Shown: positions 6,888-15,443 of the stretch, one piece after another
How positions within the stretch are numbered: the first letter of the stretch is position 1
Layout of the letters: the number at the start of each line of letters is the position of its first letter
NCBI GenBank assembly: GCA_020025115.1
Contig: JAHHSP010000001.1
Location: 1 to 35,491 of the forward strand
Source: Collinsella sp.
Lineage (GTDB): Bacteria > Actinomycetota > Coriobacteriia > Coriobacteriales > Coriobacteriaceae
Length of the DNA: 35,491 nt
Direction: 5' to 3'
Made by a program: the position numbers and the translations under genes
Notes under the pieces: generated by a model
What the model saw: only the letters and a program-made list of their open reading frames with translations
The model's database searches: none
Told to the model about the DNA's origin: nothing

Positions 6888-9110
6888 TCATCCTATCAAA
6901 GAAGCGGCGATCGCGGCCGCCATGAACGTCAACGAGCCCGCGAGCAGCACTCGGTCATGGCGTCCAAGCGGTCGGGGCGCCGGCAGCCGACCGGTGGAAG
7001 ACGCATCGTAGCAGCGGGCGGACATGGCCTCGGCAAGTCGGTCGGAACGACGGAACAGCCCCACCATAAGCGGTGTGAGCACCGAACTCCAAATGCGGAT
7101 GCGCATAATGAGGCCGCCCTCGTCGAAGCGGGCCCCACGGGCGCGCTGCGCCAGTCGAATGCGGCCGAGCTCCTCACTCACCAAGGGAATGAAACGCAAC
7201 GCGAGCGACAGCACCGTGCTGAGTGCGGCCACGGGCATGCCCAAGCGCGCAAACGGACGCAGCAGACGCACCACCGCGTCGCTAATCTGCGTGGCGGTGG
7301 TGGAAATCGACACCGCCAGGGAAAATCCAACGAGCAGCAAGATTCGCGCAACGGCAGCGGCTCCCCGCATGCCACCGGCGAAATCGAGCCCGATGGGCCC
7401 CGCAAGCGGCATTGCACCGCCGCCGTCGCAGGACACGAGATTGGCCGCGAGCGTGAACATCAAGATGATGGCGACGGGTCGCATGCCACGAAGCACGTCC
7501 CGAACGCCCAAGCGTGCGCCACGCATCGCGACCGCAAGCGCAACGATCCAAAAGCACCACTCACGCGGGGCGGCGGCGGTAAAGACGCCGAGCGTGGCGA
7601 AGATGAGCAACGTGATTTTGACGCGCGCGTCGATATGGGAGAGCGGTGCACCCGCCACATAGCCACCGAATGGTCCCATGAAGCCCTGAGAGCGCACAGG
7701 ACCCCTCCTGAGAGTCGATGGGCCCTCGGAGTCGGCAGCATGCGCCTCGACGCCCTCGAGGCCCTCTGAGTGCAGCGTACCGCCCTCCAACACAAGCACC
7801 CGGTCGGCAAGGCGCTCCCATTCGGGAAGATCGTGCGTGACAACGAGAACCGCGCGACCATCGCCGGCAAGCTTGCAGGCAATCCCGTGGATGAACGAAC
7901 GGCCCTCAGCATCGAGGGCGGCGCTCGGCTCGTCGAAGATGTAAACCGGCGCATCCAAAGCGATGACGGAGGCAATGGCCACACGGCGCGCCTGGCCTCC
8001 CGAAAGCTCGAACGGAGAACGATTGAGCACATCCGATGAAAGCCCGACCGCTTCGATGGAGCGCTCCACGAGCACGTGGACCTCACGCTCGCCGAGACCG
8101 GCGTTTCTCGGCGCAAAGGCCACCTCATCGAAGACGGTATCGTGGAAGAACTGCGCTTCGGGTTGTTGGAACGCCACCCCCACCATACCTGGTGCCACGG
8201 CACGGCCACATACCCGCACCATACCCGCATCAGGCTCGAGCAGACCGGCGCAAAGGGAGGAGAGGGTCGATTTTCCAGCGCCGGACGCGCCGGCGAGTAT
8301 CGCAAGCTCACCGGCGCGCAACTCAAGGTCGACGGCATCGAGAATCGTTCGTCCCCCATGGGAGAATCTGACGCCGTCGAGCGACACGACGACGTCTCCG
8401 GCGAGCCCGGCAGAGACTCGACGCTCAAGGCGGGCTCCGGGCTCGGCCTCGACGGGGGATCCTTCTTGAACGTCGGACCCATCGCACGCGAAGGTCCTGT
8501 CGGCAAGCGCGATCTCGTCCGCGTCATGCGTGATAAGGACGATCCCCATACCGCGTTCGTGGGAAAGCATGGCAAACAGTCCCCGCATGAGCTCTCGAGA
8601 ACTCGGGTCGAGCTGGGAGGTGGGTTCGTCGAGCACAAGGTAACGCGGGCGCATGGCCAGCACGCCGGCAAGCGCGAGGCGCTGCTGCTCGCCCCCGGAC
8701 AACTCCACTGTGACTCGCTGGCCAAATCCATGCAGCAACGACAATTCCAAGGCCTCGTCAACGCGAAGCGCAACCTCATCTTCATCGATACCGAGGTTAC
8801 GCGGACCGAACGCAACCTCATCGAATACCAGCGACGAGACGATTTGGTCGACCGGATCTTGTCGAACGTAACCGACTAGCTCGCGGACACGCAAGCGTTC
8901 GAGCTCGCTGACGGAAGGGTCGTGACCGTCAACGACCACGGCACCTCCGTCAACAAGCTGCACGGCACATATTACGCGCCCCAGCGTTGATTTTCCGCAG
9001 CCGTTCCGTCCCACCAGGGCAACGATCTCGCCGGGGGCGATACTGAACGACATGCCGTCGATCACGGCGGTACCGTCATAGGCGATGGAGACTTCGCGCA
9101 GGTCGATCAT
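6888..9110 (-). CDS. ecfA-ecfA'-ecfT (fusion): ECF transporter energy-coupling module fused in one chain: ATPase-ATPase-EcfT
   Basis: Energises uptake of vitamins or metals by substrate-specific S proteins encoded elsewhere. The 740-residue chain holds all three ECF parts. ATPase 1 has Walker A GRNGCGKS at 34-41, signature LSGGEQQ at about 137-143 and Walker B with E162. ATPase 2 has Walker A GASGAGKS at 274-281, LSGGQ at 369-373 and Walker B with E394. From about residue 486 a membrane T domain follows, with the SHIDARVK entry motif, several hydrophobic spans and the coupling motifs ARG (657-659) and ARC (698-700, normally ARG). The start at 9110 is set by a GAGAGGGGGG run just upstream. The position between rplQ and truA matches ecfA1-ecfA2-ecfT of Firmicutes, which supports the assignment. 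Confidence 0.93.
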   Translation of the reverse strand: MIDLREVSIAYDGTAVIDGMSFSIAPGEIVALVGRNGCGKSTLGRVICAVQLVDGGAVVVDGHDPSVSELERLRVRELVGYVRQDPVDQIVSSLVFDEVAFGPRNLGIDEDEVALRVDEALELSLLHGFGQRVTVELSGGEQQRLALAGVLAMRPRYLVLDEPTSQLDPSSRELMRGLFAMLSHERGMGIVLITHDADEIALADRTFACDGSDVQEGSPVEAEPGARLERRVSAGLAGDVVVSLDGVRFSHGGRTILDAVDLELRAGELAILAGASGAGKSTLSSLCAGLLEPDAGMVRVCGRAVAPGMVGVAFQQPEAQFFHDTVFDEVAFAPRNAGLGEREVHVLVERSIEAVGLSSDVLNRSPFELSGGQARRVAIASVIALDAPVYIFDEPSAALDAEGRSFIHGIACKLAGDGRAVLVVTHDLPEWERLADRVLVLEGGTLHSEGLEGVEAHAADSEGPSTLRRGPVRSQGFMGPFGGYVAGAPLSHIDARVKITLLIFATLGVFTAAAPREWCFWIVALAVAMRGARLGVRDVLRGMRPVAIILMFTLAANLVSCDGGGAMPLAGPIGLDFAGGMRGAAAVARILLLVGFSLAVSISTTATQISDAVVRLLRPFARLGMPVAALSTVLSLALRFIPLVSEELGRIRLAQRARGARFDEGGLIMRIRIWSSVLTPLMVGLFRRSDRLAEAMSARCYDASSTGRLPAPRPLGRHDRVLLAGSLTFMAAAIAASLIG

Positions 9111-9148
9111 GTCACCCCCCCTCTCAACTTCACTCTTGTGCGGGATAC

Positions 9149-9178
9149 GAAAAAGGGCGGTTCCGAAGAACCGCCCTT
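9149..9178 (-). terminator. Rho-independent terminator of the ribosomal operon (after rplQ)
   Basis: On the minus strand, arms AAGGGCGGTTC and GAACCGCCCTT (9178-9168 and 9163-9153) close a UUCG-type loop and run into TTTTT. It lies 27 nt after the rplQ stop codon and 43 nt before the ECF start codon. Confidence 0.88.
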
Positions 9179-9204
9179 GCATGCAGCTAGCAAAGTAGCA
9201 CGAG

Positions 9205-9699
9205 CTACTCGGCAGACTCCTCAGCCGGAGCCTCGGAAGCCTCGGTCTCGACGACCTCGGCAGCCTCCTCGACCTCGACGACCTTGGGGGCAGCGGCCTT
9301 CTTGGCCGGAGCGGCCTTCTTGGCCTTGGGGACGCAGGGCTCGGAAACGATCTCGATGATGACCATCTCGGCGCAATCGCCCTTGCGCGGACCGAGCTTC
9401 ATGATGCGGGTGTAACCGCCGTTGCGGTCGGCCCACATGCCCTGAGCGGCCTTATCGAAAATCTCGGCGACGAGGTTCTTGTCACCAAGCTTGGCGATGG
9501 CGAGACGACGAGAGTGCAGGTCGCCCTTCTTGGCCCAAGTGATGATAGGCTCGGCGTAGCTGCGCAGCGCCTTGGCGCGGGTCTCGGTGGTCTTGATGCG
9601 ATCGTTCTCGAAGAGCGCCTTGGCAAGGCTCTTCTTCATGGCCTTGGTGTGGCTGGCATCGGTGCCGAGCTTTAGGCCCTTCTTCTTGTTGTGACGCAT
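9205..9699 (-). CDS. rplQ: 50S ribosomal protein L17
   Basis: Large-subunit protein near the exit tunnel. The first 120 or so residues are standard L17: MRHNKKKGLKLGTDASHTKAM, the KTTETRAKALR stretch, and GGYTRIMKLGPRKGD. A tail of roughly 40 residues follows, first Lys/Ala/Pro-rich and then strongly acidic (Glu/Val/Ala), making 164 residues against the usual 115-130. It is 26 nt downstream of rpoA and is the last gene of the cluster before the terminator. Confidence 0.97.
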   Translation of the reverse strand: MRHNKKKGLKLGTDASHTKAMKKSLAKALFENDRIKTTETRAKALRSYAEPIITWAKKGDLHSRRLAIAKLGDKNLVAEIFDKAAQGMWADRNGGYTRIMKLGPRKGDCAEMVIIEIVSEPCVPKAKKAAPAKKAAAPKVVEVEEAAEVVETEASEAPAEESAE

Positions 9700-9725
9700 G
9701 GTCTGGTTCTCCTCTATTACCTGGG

Positions 9726-10667
9726 TTAAGCCTTGAGGCTGAGACCCATGGACTCAAGCTTGTCCTTGACTTCCTCGATCGACTTCACGCCGAAGTTGCG
9801 GATGTTCAGCAGGTCGTTCTCGGAAAACTCGACCAACTGACGCACGGAGTGAATGCTGGCGCGCTTGAGGCAGTTGTAGGAACGGACGGAAAGGTCCAGA
9901 TCCTCGATCTGCCTATCAAGCTCGGCATTGTCGCTCGTGACCTCGGGCGCGAAGATGGAGACTTCCTCCTCCGCCTCGGGCTCATCGGCCAGCGTCATGA
10001 ACGCGGCCATGTGCTGGTTGATGATGTTGGCAGCGGAGACGACGGCGTCGCGTGGCGACAAAGCACCATTGGTCTCGATCTCGAGAACCAGGCGGTCGTA
10101 GTCGGTGTGCTGACCAACGCGGCAGGCCTCGACGAGCTTGGCGCAGCGCTTGACCGGCGAGAAGAGCGAGTCGACATGAATGATGCCGATCGGATCATTG
10201 TCGCGCTTGTTCTGCTCGTAGGACACGTAACCGCGGCCATACCCGATGCGCATGCTCATGGTCAGATGACCGCCCTCGGTGAGGGTGGCGATGTGCTGCT
10301 CGGGGTTCACGAGCTCGAACTCGGACGGGATGAAGAAGTCAGCGCCGGTAACCTCGCAAGGACCGTCGACTGAGATAGTCGCAGTGCCCTCGTCCGTGGT
10401 ACCGAGCGTGCGGAACACGAGACCCTTCACGTTCAGAACGATGTCGGTGACATCCTCGACCATGTTGGGAATCGTGGTGAACTCGTGCTGGGCGCCATCG
10501 ATCTGGATGGCCTCGACGGCTGCACCCTCGAGCGAGGACAGCAGCACACGGCGCAGGGAGTTACCCAGCGTGTCGCCGTATCCACGCTCCAGAGGCTCGA
10601 CGGAGACGCGCGCAGCGGTGTCGCTGATCTCCTCGACGTGAACCTGGGGCCTGATGAATTCTGACAT
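9726..10667 (-). CDS. rpoA: DNA-directed RNA polymerase alpha subunit
   Basis: Alpha subunit, the assembly platform and promoter/activator contact of RNA polymerase. The 313 residues cover the N-terminal assembly domain (ERGYGDTLGNSLRRVLLSSLEG at about 27-48) and the C-terminal domain from about 245 with NIRNFGVKSIEEV, the helix-hairpin-helix that binds UP elements and activators. An acidic linker (EPEAEEE) separates the domains. Its place between rpsD and rplQ is canonical. Confidence 0.98.
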   Translation of the reverse strand: MSEFIRPQVHVEEISDTAARVSVEPLERGYGDTLGNSLRRVLLSSLEGAAVEAIQIDGAQHEFTTIPNMVEDVTDIVLNVKGLVFRTLGTTDEGTATISVDGPCEVTGADFFIPSEFELVNPEQHIATLTEGGHLTMSMRIGYGRGYVSYEQNKRDNDPIGIIHVDSLFSPVKRCAKLVEACRVGQHTDYDRLVLEIETNGALSPRDAVVSAANIINQHMAAFMTLADEPEAEEEVSIFAPEVTSDNAELDRQIEDLDLSVRSYNCLKRASIHSVRQLVEFSENDLLNIRNFGVKSIEEVKDKLESMGLSLKA

Positions 10668-10696
10668 GTAATACCTCCAGCGTAGCGCGCGAACGA

Positions 10697-11293
10697 TTAC
10701 TTCGAGTAAAGCTCGACGATGAGCTGCTCGTTGATATCGCCGCTGATCTGGTCACGAGAGGGCAGCGAGATGACGTTGCCGGAAAGCTTCTCGATGTCGA
10801 CCTCGAGCCAGCCGGGAACCTCAAAGCGCTCGGAGGAGATGAGGGCCTCCTTGATGGGGAGCAGGTCGCGGAACTTCTCGCCCACGGCGATGACGTCGCC
10901 GGCCTTCACGCGGTAGGACGGAATGTCAACGCGCTTGCCGTTCACGGTGAAGTGACCGTGGCGAACGGTCTGGCGAGCCTCTTTGCGGGTGCGGGCGAAG
11001 CCGAGGCGGAACACGACGTTGTCGAGACGGGTCTCGAGGATGGTCATGAGGTTCTCACCGGTGACGCCGTCCATGCGGAGGGCGTTCTCATAGTAGTGGT
11101 GGAACTGCTTCTCAAGAACACCGTAGATGAACTTGACCTTCTGCTTCTCGCGCAGCTGCATGCCGTACTCAGATTCCTTGCGGCGGCGCTTGGGCTGGCG
11201 GATAGATTCCTTCTTGCTGCTGTAACCCAGCTCAACGGGATCGATCCCGAGCTGGCGGCAGCGCTTGAGAACCGGAGTCCTGTCGATTGCCAT
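10697..11293 (-). CDS. rpsD: 30S ribosomal protein S4
   Basis: Primary 16S rRNA binder that starts small-subunit assembly. The 198-residue protein has the S4 RNA-binding domain (RLDNVVFRLGFARTRKEARQ, then HGHFTVNGKRVDIPSYRVKAGD). The N terminus lacks the four-cysteine zinc knuckle found in some S4 proteins; only one Cys (C12) is present, so this is the zinc-free type. In the alpha operon between rpsK and rpoA. Confidence 0.98.
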   Translation of the reverse strand: MAIDRTPVLKRCRQLGIDPVELGYSSKKESIRQPKRRRKESEYGMQLREKQKVKFIYGVLEKQFHHYYENALRMDGVTGENLMTILETRLDNVVFRLGFARTRKEARQTVRHGHFTVNGKRVDIPSYRVKAGDVIAVGEKFRDLLPIKEALISSERFEVPGWLEVDIEKLSGNVISLPSRDQISGDINEQLIVELYSK

Positions 11294-11312
11294 AGTAAAT
11301 CGATCCTTTCAG

Positions 11313-11720
11313 TTACACGCGGCGGCGCTTCTTGGGGCGGCAGCCGTTGTGCGGAATGGGGGTCTTGTCCTGGATGCTGGCGACCTCGAGGCCGGCGGCC
11401 TGGAGGGAGCGGATCGCGGTCTCGCGGCCCGAACCGGGGCCCTTCACGAAGACGGCGACCTTGTGCATGCCGTGCTCCATGGCGGCCTTGGCGCAAGCCT
11501 CGGCGGCCATCTGGGCGGCAAACGGGGTCGACTTACGGGAGCCCTTGAAGCCCACCGTGCCGGCCGACTGCCATGCGATGACGTTGCCCGCGGGATCGGT
11601 GATGGAAACGATGGTGTTGTTGAACGTAGAACGGATGTGAGCCTGGCCCACGGAAATGTTCTTACGGTCGGCGCGCTTGATACGGGTGGCGGCGCCGCGC
11701 TTGTTCTTTGCAGTAGCCAT
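11313..11720 (-). CDS. rpsK: 30S ribosomal protein S11
   Basis: Platform protein of the small subunit next to the mRNA exit. The 135-residue sequence shows HIRSTFNNTIVSITD, SAGTVGFKGSRKSTPFAAQ, VKGPGSGRETAIRSL and the terminal PIPHNGCRPKKRRRV, all hallmark segments. 16 nt separate it from rpsM. Confidence 0.98.
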   Translation of the reverse strand: MATAKNKRGAATRIKRADRKNISVGQAHIRSTFNNTIVSITDPAGNVIAWQSAGTVGFKGSRKSTPFAAQMAAEACAKAAMEHGMHKVAVFVKGPGSGRETAIRSLQAAGLEVASIQDKTPIPHNGCRPKKRRRV

Positions 11721-11736
11721 TATGCGTCAGTCTCCC

Positions 11737-12111
11737 TTATTTCTTCTTCTTGGCACCGATCTGACGCTTCGGACCCTTGCGGGTACGAGCGTTGGTGTGG
11801 GTGCGCTGACCGCGAACGGGGAGGCCCTTGCGGTGACGAAGGCCGCGGTTGCAGCCGATGTCCATGAGGCGCTTGACGTTCTGGGAGCGCTCGCGACGGA
11901 GATCGCCCTCGACCATCAGGCCGTTCTGATCAATGTAATCGCGGATCGCCGAGATCTGCTCCTCGGTGAGGTCCTTGATGCGGGTGCCGTCGACAATATT
12001 GAGATCGGCGCACATCTTCGATGCGGTGGTGCGGCCGATGCCGTAGATGTAGGTCAGACCAATCTCCGCACGCTTCTCGTTCGGAAGGTCGACACCGTTA
12101 ATACGGGCCAC
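11737..12111 (-). CDS. rpsM: 30S ribosomal protein S13
   Basis: Head protein of the small subunit that contacts L5 and P-site tRNA. The 124 residues include MARINGVDLPNEKRAEIGLTYIYGIGR, GLRHRKGLPVRGQRTHTNARTRKGP and a basic end. It follows rpmJ by 15 nt, the usual infA-rpmJ-rpsM order. Confidence 0.98.
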   Translation of the reverse strand: MARINGVDLPNEKRAEIGLTYIYGIGRTTASKMCADLNIVDGTRIKDLTEEQISAIRDYIDQNGLMVEGDLRRERSQNVKRLMDIGCNRGLRHRKGLPVRGQRTHTNARTRKGPKRQIGAKKKK

Positions 12112-12126
12112 TGTGGGTCTCCTCTC

Positions 12127-12240
12127 TTAGCCCTGGCGCTGCTTGTGGCGCGGGTTCTCGCAGATCACGAGAACCTTGCCATGGCGGCGGATGATTTTGC
12201 ACTTATCGCACATCTTCTTGACGGAAGGGCGTACCTTCAT
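12127..12240 (-). CDS. rpmJ: 50S ribosomal protein L36 (zinc form)
   Basis: A 37-residue protein, ATG at 12240 to TAA at 12127, starting MKVRPSVKKMCDKCK. It carries the zinc-binding set C11, C14, C27 and H32 of the C+ type L36. A 148-nt gap separates it from infA; two possible hairpins are seen there (the CCAGCC/GGCTGG and GGGGG/CCCCC arms), perhaps a processing or attenuation region. Confidence 0.96.
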   Translation of the reverse strand: MKVRPSVKKMCDKCKIIRRHGKVLVICENPRHKQRQG

Positions 12241-12388
12241 CGTTCTTCCTTTCGGTAGTGCTCAAGCTACAAGGTGGAATGTTATCTACTCGCCCAGCCG
12301 CAGGCGTTTACAACGAATGGCTGGATGCGCGGGACCGGCATTGGGGGTAGAGCACTCCCCCTTCTCCTGCACCGCGCACATACTGTCG

Positions 12389-12616
12389 CTACTTATAGCG
12401 ATAGGTGATGCGGCCACGAGTGAGGTCATACGGAGACAACTGCACCGTGACTTTATCGCCCGGGAGAATGCGGATGTAGTTCATACGAATCTTGCCGGAG
12501 ATCGAGCAGAGAACGGACACGCCGTTCTCCAGCTCAACGCGAAACATGGCGTTGGGCAGCGGCTCAGTGACCGTACCTTCAAGTTCGATGGCGTCTTCCT
12601 TCTTCAAGGCAATCAT
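12389..12616 (-). CDS. infA: Translation initiation factor IF-1
   Basis: Binds the A site of the 30S subunit during initiation. The 75-residue S1/OB-fold protein ends LPGDKVTVQLSPYDLTRGRI, as in the family. The N terminus MIALKKEDAIELEG is slightly longer than the usual MAKEDxIEVEG. The segment commonly VLAHISGK reads VLCSISGK here, so the familiar His is replaced. A separate promoter is likely, because a 110-nt gap with a perfect palindrome separates it from map. Confidence 0.96.
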   Translation of the reverse strand: MIALKKEDAIELEGTVTEPLPNAMFRVELENGVSVLCSISGKIRMNYIRILPGDKVTVQLSPYDLTRGRITYRYK

Positions 12617-12665
12617 CTTTCTCTTGAAAACGACAGCAGCATTGCATATTACTACATGCCAACGT

Positions 12666-12688
12666 GCGATTGGGAAATTCCCAATCGC
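12666..12688. repeat. Perfect 23-bp palindrome upstream of infA
   Basis: GCGATTGGGA (12666-12675) pairs with TCCCAATCGC (12679-12688) around an AAT centre. It is 50 bp upstream of infA, next to an AT-rich TAATAT that could be a minus-strand -10 box. No T-run follows in the operon direction, so a terminator is unlikely; an operator or RNA-processing hairpin fits better. Confidence 0.6.
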
Positions 12689-12726
12689 TACATAATTTTT
12701 TCCTGACCCACCCCTGATGGATCAGC

Positions 12727-13515
12727 TTACATAGCGCCACCGGACATCGAGCACCACGGGCCCTTGGCATCCTGGGTGAGGATCACGGGACCGTCCTCGG
12801 TGATGGCCAGCGTGTTCTCGTAGTGAGCCGCGGGCAGGCCGTCATTGGTGCTGACGAGCCAACCATCCGCTCCGGTGTGCACGCGGTTGGAACCAAGCGT
12901 AATCATCGGCTCGATGGCGATGACCATGCCGGCCTCGAGCCTCACGCCACGACCCTTCTTACCGTAATTCGGCACGTTGGGATCCTCGTGCATGGCACGG
13001 CCTACGCCGTGACCGACGTAATCGCGGAGAACGCCATAGCCGTTGGCCTCTGCGAGGGACTGCACGGCATGACCGATATCTCCGATATGATTGCCGGGAA
13101 CGGCCTGCTCGATACCGGCCTTCAGGCAGTCGAGCGTGCACTCGCACAGACCCTGGACCTCGACGGAGGGGGCACCGACGTAGAAGGTCCACGCATTGTC
13201 CCCCACCCAACCGTCGACGATGGCGCCGGTGTCGATCGAGATGATGTCACCGTCACGCAGGATGATGTCCGGATTGGGGATGCCGTGGACCACGGCATCG
13301 TTCAGCGAGGCGCAGATGGAACCGGGAAATCCGCCGTAGCCCTTGAAGGCAGGGGTTCCACCGTGCATGCGGATGATCTGCTCGGCGAGCTGGTCGAGCT
13401 CGAAGGTGGACACGCCGGGACGAATCATCGCCCCGACATGACGGAGCGCCATCTTGGACAGCGCTCCGGCCTTCTTCATCTGCTCAATTTCGGCGGCAGA
13501 CTTGAACTTGATCAT
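12727..13515 (-). CDS. map: Methionine aminopeptidase, type I
   Basis: Removes the initiator methionine from new proteins. The 262-residue pita-bread enzyme shows H77 (NDAVVHGIP), metal ligands D95 (SIDTG), D106 (GDNAWTF), H169 (GHGVG), E202 (IEPM) and E233 (HYENT). The start ATG overlaps the adk TGA as ATGA, so translation is coupled. The C terminus has a short extra tail (CSMSGGAM). The order secY-adk-map-infA is standard. Confidence 0.97.
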   Translation of the reverse strand: MIKFKSAAEIEQMKKAGALSKMALRHVGAMIRPGVSTFELDQLAEQIIRMHGGTPAFKGYGGFPGSICASLNDAVVHGIPNPDIILRDGDIISIDTGAIVDGWVGDNAWTFYVGAPSVEVQGLCECTLDCLKAGIEQAVPGNHIGDIGHAVQSLAEANGYGVLRDYVGHGVGRAMHEDPNVPNYGKKGRGVRLEAGMVIAIEPMITLGSNRVHTGADGWLVSTNDGLPAAHYENTLAITEDGPVILTQDAKGPWCSMSGGAM

Positions 13516-14138
13516 AGACCGAGCTCGTTCTTCACATCGGCGTACACCAGATCGATGTCGCGGTTGCCGTCGACGACCTTGAGGATACCCTGGCCGCGAT
13601 AATACTCGACCAGCGGGCTGGTGTTCTTCTCGTACACATCGAGGCGATTCTTGATGGTCTCCGGCTTGTCATCATCGCGCTGATACATCTCACCGGAGCA
13701 AGACGGGCACACGGCGGTGTCCGGACCCGCGGTGTAGCCGCAGTCTCGGCAGGTGCGACGAGAGGACAGTCGATCGATGATGGCCTCTGCCGGGACATCG
13801 ACCAGCAAAGCCGCGTCAAGCTCGCGATCCATGGCGGCAAGCTCGGTATCGAGCGTGACGGCCTGGGTGGCGTTGCGCGGGAAGCCATCGAGGATGAAGC
13901 CCTTCTGGGCATCATCGGCGGAAAGGCGCTCTTTGACGAGATCGATCACGAGCTGATCGGGAACGAGCTCGCCGGCATCCATATACTTCTTAGCGGCAAC
14001 GCCGAGTTCGGACTGAGCCTTGACGGCGGCGCGAAGCAGATCGCCGGTGGAGATATGGGCCACGCCGTAGTCGGCAACGAGGCGCTGGGCCTGAGTGCCC
14101 TTGCCGGCGCCAGGGGCGCCCAACAACACGATGTTCAT
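13512..14138 (-). CDS. adk: Adenylate kinase (zinc-LID, long form)
   Basis: Interconverts ATP + AMP and 2 ADP. The 208-residue protein has the P-loop GAPGAGKGT at 7-15, the NMP-binding STGDLLR, LDGFPRN at about 83-89, and a zinc-type LID with C130, C133, C144 and C147. It ends in a 4-nt overlap with map and begins 18 nt after secY. Confidence 0.97.
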   Translation of the reverse strand: MNIVLLGAPGAGKGTQAQRLVADYGVAHISTGDLLRAAVKAQSELGVAAKKYMDAGELVPDQLVIDLVKERLSADDAQKGFILDGFPRNATQAVTLDTELAAMDRELDAALLVDVPAEAIIDRLSSRRTCRDCGYTAGPDTAVCPSCSGEMYQRDDDKPETIKNRLDVYEKNTSPLVEYYRGQGILKVVDGNRDIDLVYADVKNELGL

Positions 14139-14156
14139 AAGAGACTCCTTTGAGAC

Positions 14157-15443
14157 CTACTTGAAGAAACCGTCGTAGTCGTACATCTTGAGCTGGCTTT
14201 CGACCTTGTCGATGGTGTCCATCACAACGCCGACCATGATCAGGACCGAAGTACCGCCAAAGGCCTGGATGAGCGCGTTGTTCGTGAAAGAGAACACGAT
14301 CGACGGGACGATGGCGATCAGCGCGAGGAAAATGGCACTCGGAAGCGTGATCTTGTTCAAGGCATTCTTGATGTATTGCGCTGTCTGCTTGCCGGGGCGA
14401 ACGCCGGGGATGAAACCACCCTGCTTCTTGAGGTTTTCAGCCGTCTCGTCCGGGTTGAACACCATGGACGTATAGAAGTAGGCGAAGAAAACGATAAGGA
14501 CGACGTTCAAGATCCAGTTGATCCAACCGCTGGACAAGGCGCCGGCAAAGGCCTGCATCCAACCAACGTTGGGGAAGAAGACCGCAAGCTGCGCCGGGAA
14601 GTACAGCAGGGCGCTCGCGAAGATGATCGGGATGACGCCCGCGGTGTTCACCTTGATCGGCAGATAGGTGGCCTGACCGCCCATGATACGACGACCGACG
14701 ACGCGCTTTGCGTACTGCACCGGGATACGACGCTGACCGCGCTCGAGATAGACGACGAACGGGATGACGCACAAGATCACCACGAGGATGACGAGCGTAG
14801 TGATAACGCCCATGTTACCGCCCTCGATGGACTGGAAGATAGCCTGGGGCAGACCGGCCATGATGTTGGCGAAGATGATCAGGCTCATGCCGTTGCCAAT
14901 GCCACGCTGGGTGATGAGCTCACCGATCCACATGATGAGCATGGCGCCGGCGGTAAGCGTCCCCACGATCATGATGTCGAAGATGATCTCGGGGGCACCC
15001 GCACCGTTGAACTGGATACCGAAGCTCTTGAAGAGGAAGAGGTATCCGACGGAGTTCAGCAGGGCGAGACCAAGCGTGAGGTAGCGGGAGTACTGAGTGA
15101 TCTTGGTCTGACCGACCTCACCCTCACGGGCCAGCTCATGCAGGCTGGGCACGACGGACTGAAGCATCTGCATGATGATGGAGCTCGTGATGTAGGGCAT
15201 GATGCCCAAGGAGAAAACGGCCACGTAGGAGAGCGCACCGCCCGAGAAAAGATTCAGAAGAGCCATCGCACCGCTGGCGAACGTGTCACCAGCGGATTGG
15301 AAAAGGCCCGACATCGCCTGGAAGGGGATGCCGGGCACGGGAACGTGTGCACCGATACGGTACACAACGAGCATCGCGATGGTAAAAAGAATCTTTCCGC
15401 GGAGTTCTTTGATGCGGAAGGTATTCTTCAAACCAGTTAGCAC
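14157..15443 (-). CDS. secY: Preprotein translocase channel subunit SecY
   Basis: Pore subunit of the Sec translocon. The 428 residues show the ten-helix pattern. Recognised segments are VPVPGIP near the N terminus, GIMPYITSSIIMQ, RGIGNGMSLIIFA, GVIPIIFASALL and QKQGGFIPG-like KKQGGFIPGVRPG. The start is a GTG at 15443 lying inside the last codons of rplO (7-nt overlap), with AAAGGTTGAG upstream. Coupling to rplO is the common arrangement. Confidence 0.97.
   Translation of the reverse strand: MLTGLKNTFRIKELRGKILFTIAMLVVYRIGAHVPVPGIPFQAMSGLFQSAGDTFASGAMALLNLFSGGALSYVAVFSLGIMPYITSSIIMQMLQSVVPSLHELAREGEVGQTKITQYSRYLTLGLALLNSVGYLFLFKSFGIQFNGAGAPEIIFDIMIVGTLTAGAMLIMWIGELITQRGIGNGMSLIIFANIMAGLPQAIFQSIEGGNMGVITTLVILVVILCVIPFVVYLERGQRRIPVQYAKRVVGRRIMGGQATYLPIKVNTAGVIPIIFASALLYFPAQLAVFFPNVGWMQAFAGALSSGWINWILNVVLIVFFAYFYTSMVFNPDETAENLKKQGGFIPGVRPGKQTAQYIKNALNKITLPSAIFLALIAIVPSIVFSFTNNALIQAFGGTSVLIMVGVVMDTIDKVESQLKMYDYDGFFK

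Noticed and set aside
14376..15440. 354-codon plus-strand frame opposite secY
   Set aside because: Antisense shadow of secY, Asp/Glu/His-rich with no domain.
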